Shown here: one piece after another, positions 51,477-59,415 of the stretch
Numbering within the stretch: position 1 is the stretch's first letter
How the letters are laid out: each line of letters opens with the position of its first letter
Origin: Paenibacillus aurantius
GTDB lineage: Bacteria > Bacillota > Bacilli > Paenibacillales > NBRC-103111
Assembly (NCBI RefSeq): GCF_032268605.1
Contig: NZ_CP130318.1
Location: 5,617,501-5,681,500, forward strand
Length of the DNA: 64,000 nucleotides
Reading direction: 5' to 3'
Notes under the pieces: model-generated
Databases searched by the model: none
Told to the model about the DNA's origin: nothing
What the model saw: only the letters and a program-made list of their open reading frames with translations
Program-made: the position numbers and the translations under genes

Positions 51477-53318
51477 TTATTCATCCTTTATAATCGTAAG
51501 CTCCGCCTGGGGCTTCGAAAGTTTGACGAGGTAGAGGCCCTTCGCTTCCTTCATGGGGCTGACCTCCACCCCGCTCACAGAGGCGGTGGCGAGCTTCTTC
51601 CCGGCCTCTACCCGCACGGTGAATACGGAAGGAGAGACGAGGTTTCGCCCGGTCAGGCTAATGCGGTCCTCGGTATAACGGACGTTCAGCTCCGCCTTCT
51701 GGTAGGCGATCAGCTTCTCCCGCATGCTGCTTGCCCGAAGCGGCTCCAGATAAGGAAACACTTCGTTCGTATGCCGGAACATGCCTTCGAAGCCCGCCTT
51801 CATGTCTTCCCAGCCGCTGCCCACGATCCGCTTCGGATCCAGCAGGTCGTCAGGGTGGATAAAATGCTGGAAAACGCCCATGGTGGCCACGGCATCGGCT
51901 TGATAAAACTGCGTTTCCTGATTGAAGCGGTAGCCGCTTGATATCCGAGGCATGTGATAGAGCCCCGGAATGTCGGCATCAAAGCCGAATTCCTGAACGA
52001 AATCCCCTTTGTCGGCGGAACCGTTATAGACAGCTGCGATATTGTTGATTTCCGGGAGAGCTCTATGGAGAGCCTGCAGGCCGGTGCGGCTCAGAATATT
52101 GGAAGGGGGCACATAGCTGCGGTACACCGCGTTCGGGTAGAAATGGGTAAACGCGGTCTTCATCCTGGCAAGTCCCGCTTCCATAAGCGCCCCGCTGTTC
52201 CACGGCTCGTACCCGAGCTCCGGATTCACCGCCTCCCCTTCCTTCACCAGAGGCTGGTGGTTGTACCCGTGCAGGCCCAGCTCTCCTCCCATGGCCAGCA
52301 GCTCGCGTCCGTAGTACAGATACGCTTCTTCATCCTGGGAAATCAGGGCTCCGGCGTCGAGGGAATCGTCGCTTCGGTACGTGCCGATCATGTAGCCCGT
52401 ATAAATCAGGTTATATCGCTCGGCATACGTCTTCATATCGGCCCACCATACTTTTTTGTAGAAATCGGCGACACTCATCCCATATTGCCCGGTAATGATG
52501 TCCGCATTCCCTCCCGGAACGGGAGCGGGAAAATCATCGATATGCACGCTCTTGACGGCGGCCTGGCCGGTAACGAAGGAAGGCGAGGCCAGACCGACCG
52601 AATGAAGAAGCAAACCCCTCAGCAGCTTGCTTCCCAAGCTGGAGGCGTTCCAGTAAACCACTCTTCCTTTGCCGTAGTCGTACGTCCACAGCATGGGATG
52701 GCTCTCCGCCGAGAGGTACACCTTAGCCTCAGGCTCCAGGGTCACGTCCAGCATGCTGTTGGAGAGCAGCCCCGCTTCCTTGTCCACGTCGGGATAGCCG
52801 GGGAACAGGGCCTGGTTCACCTTCATGCCGAAGACTTCCTCCGGATAGAATCCCCGATTCTCCCGGACCCCGGCAAGGGGCTCCCAGCCAGTGCCGTCCA
52901 ACCGCATGCCCACCACCAGCCGCCCTCCCTGCCTAACATAAGCCTGCAGCTCCGCGAGCGGATACTGTTTGGCGGATTCTCCGGTCAGGACCAGAATATG
53001 GTAGGGATTCGGAGACAAAGAAGGAATGTCCCGGGAAGCGATCGACTCGTGCTTAACCTTGGCATAGTCCAAGGCATATTGAAGGTTGCCCTGCAGCTTC
53101 TTCTCACTATCGTTCATGCCTTCCGTTATGTATACGACCAGCTCTTCCCCTTGCTTCGGAGGAGCAGCCGCGGCCATGACCGCAACGGGCTGCGTGCCGG
53201 CCTCTGCCGGCGTGATGAGCCGGTAGAGCTTCTCCACCCGGAAGAATTGAAGACCGGCAATAAAGAGAAGCAGAAAGCCTCCGGAAATCCATATCCACTT
53301 GCGCAGCGAGGTTATCAT
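51477..53318 (-). CDS. pelA: PelA-DA: membrane-anchored Pel deacetylase (DUF2194)
   Basis: The 613-residue product has one N-terminal membrane anchor (WIWISGGFLLLFIAGLQFF), an Asp/Glu-rich flavodoxin-like part (about 60-250) and a deacetylase-type barrel: VKSVHIDDFPAPVP has the D-D metal pair and GLHGYNHQPL the H-x3-H motif. The hydrolase (GH166/TM1410-type) domain present in Pseudomonas PelA is missing, as in the Bacillus cereus pelDEA(DA)FG type. It probably removes acetyl groups from the GalNAc polymer outside the cell. The ATG overlaps the pelE stop by four bases. Confidence 0.88.
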   Translation of the reverse strand: MITSLRKWIWISGGFLLLFIAGLQFFRVEKLYRLITPAEAGTQPVAVMAAAAPPKQGEELVVYITEGMNDSEKKLQGNLQYALDYAKVKHESIASRDIPSLSPNPYHILVLTGESAKQYPLAELQAYVRQGGRLVVGMRLDGTGWEPLAGVRENRGFYPEEVFGMKVNQALFPGYPDVDKEAGLLSNSMLDVTLEPEAKVYLSAESHPMLWTYDYGKGRVVYWNASSLGSKLLRGLLLHSVGLASPSFVTGQAAVKSVHIDDFPAPVPGGNADIITGQYGMSVADFYKKVWWADMKTYAERYNLIYTGYMIGTYRSDDSLDAGALISQDEEAYLYYGRELLAMGGELGLHGYNHQPLVKEGEAVNPELGYEPWNSGALMEAGLARMKTAFTHFYPNAVYRSYVPPSNILSRTGLQALHRALPEINNIAAVYNGSADKGDFVQEFGFDADIPGLYHMPRISSGYRFNQETQFYQADAVATMGVFQHFIHPDDLLDPKRIVGSGWEDMKAGFEGMFRHTNEVFPYLEPLRASSMREKLIAYQKAELNVRYTEDRISLTGRNLVSPSVFTVRVEAGKKLATASVSGVEVSPMKEAKGLYLVKLSKPQAELTIIKDE

Positions 53319-54244
53319 TGAATACCACACACTCCTTTGAGCTGCCGGATAACGGGACTCCAAGGCTCCGGAATCTGTTCGGCGGGGATATGCTTGTCGA
53401 TCAGCCCCAAGTAGTGCCGGACCGTTTTCCAATCCAGACCCTCATAAGCCGTCCGCAGCATCCCGACATAGCCTCCTTGGAACGAGGGAAACCGGGAACA
53501 GGCTTCGAGGAACACCGCCCTTGCTTCGCCCAACTGTCCCAGCTCCAAGTATTGGCTGCCCAGCTGCTCATAATAGAGGGCCGTTTCGGGATAGTGTTCC
53601 CGCGCCTTCTTCAGGAAGGTGACATAGTCCTTGCGGACAAGACTCTGCATATCCTTGTTCAGAAGCCCGCTCGCCAAGTAGTCCCGGTAGAGGCGGTCCA
53701 GCTCCTTGAAGGCTTCCCGGCCTCCCGATTCGGTGAGCCCGGAGGCTTCCTGAATACGGTCGGCATACTGATCCTTAAGCACATTAAGAGTAGTGGCCGC
53801 ATAATGCACCACCTCCGGATCATCATGTTCCAGCGCGGCATGAAGATATTTCCCCTTCCGGGACACTCTCTTATCCAGGAGGCCGATGATCAGCTCTTTC
53901 TTGTGCTCGTTGTCCTCCCCCTCCAGCTCATCGATCAGAGGCATCAGCCGGTAATCTTCCGAAGCCATCGCCCGGATTTCTTTAATCTCGTGAAGAAGGC
54001 CGTCTTCCGCTGCCTCCTCAAGAATGGCCGGCTCCTCCGCAACGGATGGGACCACCCTGGCTGTTTTCGGCGTCAGAAGCCGCCCCCCGGCAAAGAGAAG
54101 CTCGGCCAGCACGGGCAGGAACAGCGACACGCCGCCCATCCAGACCAGGACTCCCCGTTCCTCCGGCCGGGCCGACTTCAACAGGCGGCGGCCGACGCCG
54201 AACACCAGCAGGCCGTGCAGCAGATAGAAGATTAGGATACCCAC
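53315..54244 (-). CDS. pelE: PelE: Pel membrane-complex protein with TPR-like repeats
   Basis: The 309-residue product has two N-terminal membrane segments (GILIFYLLHGLLVFGVGRRLL and GVLVWMGGVSLFLPVLAELLFA) and a helical-repeat cytoplasmic part with YAATTLNVLKDQYADRI and TALYYEQLGSQYLELGQLGEARAVFLEA, which reads as a TPR. PelE links PelD and the synthase complex. It starts with GTG, preceded by AGGAGG six bases away, 13 bases inside the end of pelD. Confidence 0.85.
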   Translation of the reverse strand: MGILIFYLLHGLLVFGVGRRLLKSARPEERGVLVWMGGVSLFLPVLAELLFAGGRLLTPKTARVVPSVAEEPAILEEAAEDGLLHEIKEIRAMASEDYRLMPLIDELEGEDNEHKKELIIGLLDKRVSRKGKYLHAALEHDDPEVVHYAATTLNVLKDQYADRIQEASGLTESGGREAFKELDRLYRDYLASGLLNKDMQSLVRKDYVTFLKKAREHYPETALYYEQLGSQYLELGQLGEARAVFLEACSRFPSFQGGYVGMLRTAYEGLDWKTVRHYLGLIDKHIPAEQIPEPWSPVIRQLKGVCGIQ

Positions 54245-55467
54245 GTGAACCCTCCTGTCTGCTCGTCCAGCAGAGCTTCCATCCGCTTCAGAAACAGCTG
54301 GGCATAGCCTTCCTCCGTGGAAGGGAGCAGGAAATGCAGGCGGTTATCCGTCCGGTCGTATCCCAGAATATCCACCTGCCGCATGCCGGAGCGCAGAAGG
54401 GCTTCCCACTCGGTCAGCGGCCTTTGCGGCATGTCCTGTAAACTTAAGGTACAGAGGGCAAAAGGCTGATTCAGCTCCTGCTGGCGCTTTTTCTCCAACT
54501 CCACGCGGTCTTGGAAAGACTTCATGGTATGGATAGAGGTATGAGGGTACATCAGCATAGGCATCCTCTCCCCGTAATGAACATGGGCCCTATCCACGCA
54601 GCTTGAGATCAGCTCCAGCATCATGCCCAGCATGCGGAGGTTCGCTTCCGTCAACCTTTGAAGAGGAAGCTTATGAATGACCAGAAGCTCGGTAACGGCT
54701 CCGCGGCGCATCAGCGTTCCTCCCATGACCGGATCAGCCTCGTGATCTTCCGGCTGCCGGATTTGCACCCCTGCATTCCCCATCAACCTTTGGAGAAAGG
54801 GGGATTTCTCGACCATTAAGGTAGGAGCAAGCTTCCCGTGACCGATTCCGGTCTTGAGCCTCAAGGTTTGCCCCCCTTTGTCCACATGGTACAGGCCAAA
54901 CACTTCAAATTCGAACAGGGAGGCCAGCACTTTGACCGCTCCGGTAAACACGTTCTCCGGGTCCTTCTCGTCCAAGGTTTGAACGATTTTCAGCATGCTG
55001 GCCATGCTCTGCTCCGACTCCAGAACCTTCTCCTCCAGCACCTTACGGGACTCCACCAGCAGCTCCACGGTTTGCATAAGCTCGACTTGGGAGGCGGCGA
55101 GCTTCTCGCTCCGGCTGTACTGCTCTTCGTACTTCTCTTTGTAGCCGGAGCTGAACATTCCGGGGACGACGCCCATCAGCATCAGAAACAGAAGCTGCTT
55201 CGCTCTTGCAAAATCAAACAGCATCAAATAAAGATCTTCCCCGCGGAAGCTGGCCGCCGCCAGTACGTAGGCCAAGGCAGCAAACGAGACCGCAAGCCCC
55301 GTCCGCCAGCCGTACCGGATTCCGAACAAAAGGGTGATAATCAACAACGGACTGGGCTGGCCCTCCGAAAAGGTATACCCCGACCATTTGTCCAGAAACA
55401 CAACCAACATAAAAGCGATCGCCATTTCGAAGCTGATGACCTTTGGCTTGAATTGACCTTTCAACAA
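54232..55467 (-). CDS. pelD: PelD: c-di-GMP receptor of the Pel system
   Basis: The 411-residue product has four membrane segments (about 10-110), a coiled coil (QVELMQTVELLVESRKVLEEKVLESEQSMASMLKIV), a GAF domain (about 165-300) and a degenerate GGDEF domain. RQVD (363-366) stands five residues before RTDNR, the site of the lost GGDEF motif; RxxD at this spacing is the c-di-GMP-binding inhibitory site used by PelD. The chosen start is a TTG at 55467 with AGAGGAG five bases upstream; the frame is open further but unsupported. It is the first gene of the pel operon. Confidence 0.88.
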   Translation of the reverse strand: MLKGQFKPKVISFEMAIAFMLVVFLDKWSGYTFSEGQPSPLLIITLLFGIRYGWRTGLAVSFAALAYVLAAASFRGEDLYLMLFDFARAKQLLFLMLMGVVPGMFSSGYKEKYEEQYSRSEKLAASQVELMQTVELLVESRKVLEEKVLESEQSMASMLKIVQTLDEKDPENVFTGAVKVLASLFEFEVFGLYHVDKGGQTLRLKTGIGHGKLAPTLMVEKSPFLQRLMGNAGVQIRQPEDHEADPVMGGTLMRRGAVTELLVIHKLPLQRLTEANLRMLGMMLELISSCVDRAHVHYGERMPMLMYPHTSIHTMKSFQDRVELEKKRQQELNQPFALCTLSLQDMPQRPLTEWEALLRSGMRQVDILGYDRTDNRLHFLLPSTEEGYAQLFLKRMEALLDEQTGGFTWVS

Positions 55468-55633
55468 GTTCACTCCTCTGGATAGTCTAATAGTCACAAT
55501 TCCAAATCCATCCAACGTGTCATTACCCCAACGATTTGTTAACGAAACCCAAAAAGTAGGACTTTTTTCCTGCAAGCCCTTACACTCGTTTATTCGCCCT
55601 CTTTTTCTTCATAGGTCATATTGGTTATTTTTC

Positions 55634-55711
55634 AGGTATTTTTTTACATTTTTAGGTATTTAGTCATAAATGATTGATTAGGTAGGCAAAAAGTCGCTAT
55701 CCAGGTATAAT
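55634..55711 (+). promoter_or_regulatory. Divergent control region between pelD and the hydrolase gene
   Basis: AGGTATTT occurs at 55634-55641 and 55654-55661, 20 bases apart (two helical turns), and again in part as AGGTATAA at 55703. TATAAT at 55706-55711 with TAGGCA 17 bases upstream is the likely promoter of the hydrolase gene; its poor -35 suggests an activator. A palindrome AAAAAGT-AGG-ACTTTTT is at about 55551-55567. No c-di-GMP riboswitch was found. Confidence 0.5.
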
Positions 55712-55757
55712 CCAAAAAGGGAAACCAAAATAACCCAACAGGAGGAACCTACATACC

Positions 55758-56615
55758 ATGTTGTTCGGCACCATGAAGAAATTATCCGTCGCCCTGTTCG
55801 CTTTCCTTGTCGCCTTCTCCTTATCGGGCTTCACCGCACCACCGGCTCAAGCTTCCGGCCGCTCCGCTCTCGAGGGAATCACCTCCTATAAAATTTTCTA
55901 CGGCACCCCGACCCGGAACGTACTGGACCAAATGAAGAACTATCAGATGGTCATCGTCGAGCCGCTTAACTATACCAAGGAGCAAATCACCCAGATCCGT
56001 AAAAACGGGACCAAGGTAATGGGCTATATCAACTCCATGGAAGTCGACAAGTGGAATAAGGCCTTTCTATCCAAAATGAGGGAAAGTGACTTTGCGCACC
56101 GCGGCGGAGAACGGGTTTATTTCGAGGAATGGGACTCGTACCTGACCAATATCGCGTCTTCGCATTACCAGCAGCTGCTTATCGACGAAATTCGGATGCA
56201 GATTACGGATAAGGGTCTCGACGGCGTCTTCTTCGATACCGTCGGAGACATCGACGATCAATATTATGACCGCCCGGCCCAGATGGCCGCCCAGCAGCAG
56301 GCCATGGCCGATTTCTTCCGGGAAGTCAAAAAGCAGAATCCCGCTCTCCCCCTTATCCAGAACTGGGGAATCGGAACCCTGCTTGATTACACCGCGCCCT
56401 ATGTGGACGGCTTCATGTGGGAAAGCTTCGATTACGGCACGATCCAAAAGGATGACTGGGCCCAAGAGCAGATCCAGGCGCTGAAGGCTCTCCAGAAGCG
56501 GTACCCGATCACCGTGTTCACCGTTTCCTTCACCTCCAAAGCGAAGAGCACCAGCTATTCCCGGTCCCTGGGACTCGTTCCCTATCATGCCGCCAAAGAA
56601 TACGTACGCTGGTAG
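55758..56615 (+). CDS. Secreted GH114/TM1410-like polygalactosaminidase
   Basis: The 285-residue product has a signal peptide (LSVALFAFLVAFSLSGFTAPPAQAS) and a TIM-barrel of the endo-alpha-1,4-polygalactosaminidase type: MVIVEPLNYTKEQI, VMGYINSMEVDKW, GLDGVFFDTVGDIDD and LIQNWGIGTLLDYTAPYVDGFMWESF. The acids in the FFDTVGDID strand and the MWESF strand are the usual catalytic candidates. The barrel resembles the hydrolase domain of Pseudomonas PelA, so it may trim Pel. It is divergent from pelD. AGGAGG is 12 bases before the ATG. A bidirectional terminator follows. Confidence 0.85.
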   Translation: MLFGTMKKLSVALFAFLVAFSLSGFTAPPAQASGRSALEGITSYKIFYGTPTRNVLDQMKNYQMVIVEPLNYTKEQITQIRKNGTKVMGYINSMEVDKWNKAFLSKMRESDFAHRGGERVYFEEWDSYLTNIASSHYQQLLIDEIRMQITDKGLDGVFFDTVGDIDDQYYDRPAQMAAQQQAMADFFREVKKQNPALPLIQNWGIGTLLDYTAPYVDGFMWESFDYGTIQKDDWAQEQIQALKALQKRYPITVFTVSFTSKAKSTSYSRSLGLVPYHAAKEYVRW

Positions 56616-56620
56616 TAGAG

Positions 56621-56652
56621 AAAAAAGGCAGGCCCACGGGCTTGCCTTTTTT
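56621..56652. terminator. Bidirectional terminator after the hydrolase gene
   Basis: AAAAAAGGCAGGCCC pairs with GGGCTTGCCTTTTTT, directly after the stop codon, between convergent genes. Confidence 0.88.
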
Positions 56653-56701
56653 CATGACCGGCAGTTTAACCGGAGGGAATGAGATTGGCAGCCCGTTCCC
56701 T

Positions 56702-57646
56702 CTAGACGGGACTCTTTTCCCGCTCCTTCCGGTAAGCGAGCCGGTAATAGGCGCACGTTTCCTCCAGCCCCTCCGAAAGGGTGTACCGGGGGGTCCACTC
56801 CAAAGCCTCCAGCGCCCGGGTATTGTCGAGCCGGCTGTGAACGATGTCCCCTTCCCTCGCTTCGCGGTAGCTTGGCTCGGCCTGCGTCCCGAGAATGCCG
56901 CCCATCAGCTGAAGCAGCTCGTTCACACTGGTCTGCTCGTTGCGGCTGATGTTGAACAACCCCCCGCTTCCACGGGTGAGAGCTTGCCGGTTAGCCGTTA
57001 CCAGATCCCGGACATAGATGAAATCCCGGGTTTGCTCCCCATCCCCGTAAATCAGAGGCTGTTCGCCGGACAGCAGCTTGTCCAGGAAGATCGACACCAC
57101 GCCGCCTTCCCCTTTCGGATCCTGGCGGATTCCGTATACATTGGCATAGCGGAGAATCGTGTAATCGAGCCCATGCAGCCGGGAGAACGCTTCTATGTAA
57201 TGCTCGGGCGTATGCTTGGATATTCCGTAGAACGAAAGGGGCTTGACGGAATGGCGCTCGTCCACTCCCAGGTATTCCGGCGTTCCGTAAGCGGCCGCGG
57301 AAGAAGCGTAAATGATTTTGCGCGCCCCATGCTTTACGCACTGCTCCAGAAGGTGGATCGTGCCCAGGATATTAACCTTCGCGTCGAACATCGGCTGCTT
57401 AAGCGAGGTCTGGACGTCGATTTGAGCCGCATGATGATAAACCACCTCCGGCCGGAAGCTTTCAAAGACCCGGGAAAGCCCCTCATCTAGAATGTCCATC
57501 TCGTAAACTTCGGCCTTCGGGTTAACATTTTCCCTTTTGCCGGTCGAGAAATTATCCAGCACCGCTACGCGGTGGCCTTCTTCCAGCAAAGCGTCGGTCA
57601 GATGGGAAGCGATGAAGCCCGCTCCGCCCGTAATCAAAATATTCAT
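56702..57646 (-). CDS. galE: UDP-sugar 4-epimerase (GalE/PelX-like)
   Basis: The 314-residue product is an extended SDR: MNILITGGAGFIASHLTDALLEEGHRVAVLDNFSTGKREN is the classical start, KIIYASSAAAYG and SFYGISKHTPEHYIEAF the catalytic Ser and Tyr-x3-Lys. DQ-type GalE and PelX enzymes convert UDP-GlcNAc to UDP-GalNAc. In the Bacillus cereus pel cluster a galE gene is the usual last member. Its position between the two hydrolases and next to pel suggests that it supplies UDP-GalNAc for PelF. Confidence 0.88.
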   Translation of the reverse strand: MNILITGGAGFIASHLTDALLEEGHRVAVLDNFSTGKRENVNPKAEVYEMDILDEGLSRVFESFRPEVVYHHAAQIDVQTSLKQPMFDAKVNILGTIHLLEQCVKHGARKIIYASSAAAYGTPEYLGVDERHSVKPLSFYGISKHTPEHYIEAFSRLHGLDYTILRYANVYGIRQDPKGEGGVVSIFLDKLLSGEQPLIYGDGEQTRDFIYVRDLVTANRQALTRGSGGLFNISRNEQTSVNELLQLMGGILGTQAEPSYREAREGDIVHSRLDNTRALEALEWTPRYTLSEGLEETCAYYRLAYRKEREKSPV

Positions 57647-57686
57647 ATAGCCCTCCTGTGTCCTTTTTCTGGTTAAGCGAATAAGC

Positions 57687-58484
57687 TTAGTTCAATTCGT
57701 TATAGACGGAGTCCTTGTTATAAAACCGGTGAAAGGAAGCCGGCGTCGGCTGGGACGGGGCTTCGTCCGGCTTGGACGATACGACATACAAGCTAAGGCC
57801 CGATCGGCGTATCGCCTCATAATTCACCCGCGACCATTCATCGCGCTTGACAGAGGACCAGCTGAAATTCTCCCACATGATGCCGTCCAGATACTCCTGT
57901 GAAGTCGTCAAGGCGGTCTGGAAGCCCCAGTTCTGGATCAGCTTCAGCCCGGGGAATTCGTTCCGGATCTGCTCTAGAAGCTTCCAGTATCCTTCACGCA
58001 TGCCCGCTTTATCCTCCTCGTTCCAAGGGAAATCATCGATGTCCCCCACGGTATCGATCAGGACGCCGTCCAGCCCTTTGCCGATAATTTCCTCCCGGAG
58101 GGTGTCCATAAGAAACTCCCGGTAGCTGTTCTTCCGGAGATCCATGATCCACGAATTCCATTCGGGGTTCTTCTGCTTTTTCCCGTCGTCCTGGTAGTAC
58201 CATTCTTCCTTGAGCCTGCGGAAATCGGGGCTGTTCTCGTTCTGCTCCACAAAGGAGACGTAGCCGTACAGAACGGTTCCCGCCCGGCGGAGCTCCTGCA
58301 GGCCCTCCTTCGAAAAGTGCCGGGGCTCGATCACAGCCAAGGAATACCCGGAGAGCCGGCTTACTGCCTGATCGTCCCCCGGCCCGTAGTAGATGATATA
58401 GTCGGACGCCCCCTTTTGTGTGCTACAGCCCATCATCGCCAGCACCGCCAATATCCATGTGATCGCAATCCTTTTCTTACGCAT
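57687..58484 (-). CDS. Lipoprotein GH114/TM1410-like polygalactosaminidase
   Basis: The 265-residue product has a lipoprotein signal ending LAMMGC at residue 20, then the same barrel as the gene at 55758: LAVIEPRHFSKEGLQEL, VLYGYVSFVEQNENSP, GLDGVLIDTVGDIDDFPW, LIQNWGFQTALTTSQEYLDGIMWENFSW. It is thus a membrane-attached paralog. It precedes galE by 40 bases on the same strand and probably shares its transcript. A role in trimming or loosening Pel is inferred from the neighbours. Confidence 0.85.
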   Translation of the reverse strand: MRKKRIAITWILAVLAMMGCSTQKGASDYIIYYGPGDDQAVSRLSGYSLAVIEPRHFSKEGLQELRRAGTVLYGYVSFVEQNENSPDFRRLKEEWYYQDDGKKQKNPEWNSWIMDLRKNSYREFLMDTLREEIIGKGLDGVLIDTVGDIDDFPWNEEDKAGMREGYWKLLEQIRNEFPGLKLIQNWGFQTALTTSQEYLDGIMWENFSWSSVKRDEWSRVNYEAIRRSGLSLYVVSSKPDEAPSQPTPASFHRFYNKDSVYNELN

Positions 58485-58666
58485 GCGTTTGGTTCCCCGC
58501 TATTTTCGCGTAGTCATAGTAAGCGTGCCAAGGAAGATTTCCTTCCTTTTCCAAGGCCGCCCTTTGTACTTAACCCATTTTGGGCCTTCTGCACCATTTC
58601 TCGGCCGCAAAAATATAGGCCTTAAGATACCCGGCTGAAACGTTACAGAGGGAGAGGATAATCAAT

Positions 58667-58696
58667 GAAAAAAGCGCCCCTCTCACGGAGCGCTTG
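58667..58696 (-). terminator. Intrinsic terminator of the DinB gene
   Basis: AAGCGC (58672-58677) pairs with GCGCTT (58690-58695), with a second pair inside; a run of A residues on the plus strand gives the T tract for the minus transcript. Confidence 0.7.
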
Positions 58697-58710
58697 ATTC
58701 CCAAGCGGGC

Positions 58711-59238
58711 CTATTTCCCGCCGAGATACCGGTCTTGGATGACTTGAAGATGATGGGCTTCATGACCCGCTATGATGTAAGCAAAAGCCCTCGCCGTCAC
58801 CTTCTCGCCGTTTGCCTCGATCTGCCGGGTCCAGGCGGCTTCGGGGAGTCCCTCCAAGAGACACAGGGTAGCCTGCCGGACGGCGGCATAGTCCTCCGCA
58901 ACCGCCAATAGAGGCTGATCCCCGAACGAGGCATTCGTGACGAACCGGTCCTGGTCGAACCCCGGAAGGGGAGCGGTCTCCCCGCGGGCCGCGCACAGCA
59001 AGCGGAAGCTCATGACCCGCTCGGTGTCGGCCAGATGGCCGATAGCCTCCTTCAAGCTCCACTTGTCCGGCTCGTACCGGTACTCCGCCTGCTCGGAGGA
59101 CAGCTCCGCCAGAAGCAGGGCCGTTTCCTCGCCTTGAGCCCGCAAAATGTCCGTGATGTCTCCATCCGGCACAAGCTTGACGTACTTTCCGAAATAGTCT
59201 CCGTATTCGCCCGCTCCGGGCCTCTGGTTAGCTGGCAT
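58711..59238 (-). CDS. DinB family protein
   Basis: The 175-residue product is a four-helix-bundle DinB_2 protein. DKWSLKEAIGHLADTERVMSFRL gives the first metal His and AYIIAGHEAHHLQVIQDRYLGG the His-x3-His of the C-terminal helix. The family includes bacillithiol S-transferases and maleylpyruvate-isomerase-like thiol enzymes; the reaction here is unknown. It is a single gene with its own terminator. Confidence 0.85.
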   Translation of the reverse strand: MPANQRPGAGEYGDYFGKYVKLVPDGDITDILRAQGEETALLLAELSSEQAEYRYEPDKWSLKEAIGHLADTERVMSFRLLCAARGETAPLPGFDQDRFVTNASFGDQPLLAVAEDYAAVRQATLCLLEGLPEAAWTRQIEANGEKVTARAFAYIIAGHEAHHLQVIQDRYLGGK

Positions 59239-59364
59239 GGTTCCCCATTCCCTTCCTTGTGGTGTGGCTGGTTCCTTCTCTTTCCATCATAAGGCAAGAA
59301 CCTCTCATCAGCTACCTAAACTTGTCTTTCTCTAAGCCAACCGCCCACGCTTCCGTCCGAGACC

Positions 59365-59400
59365 CAAAAAACCCCCGGATCTCGACGATCCGGGGGTTTG
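59365..59400 (-). terminator. Intrinsic terminator of the LTA-synthase-like gene
   Basis: AAACCCCCGGATC (59369-59381) pairs exactly with GATCCGGGGGTTT (59387-59399), with six A residues on the plus strand before the stem. Confidence 0.88.
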
Positions 59401-59415
59401 GTCATATGCGCAACC

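Noticed and set aside
55468-55757. c-di-GMP riboswitch upstream of pelD or the hydrolase
   Set aside because: I could not find the conserved GEMM core or its paired helices on either strand.
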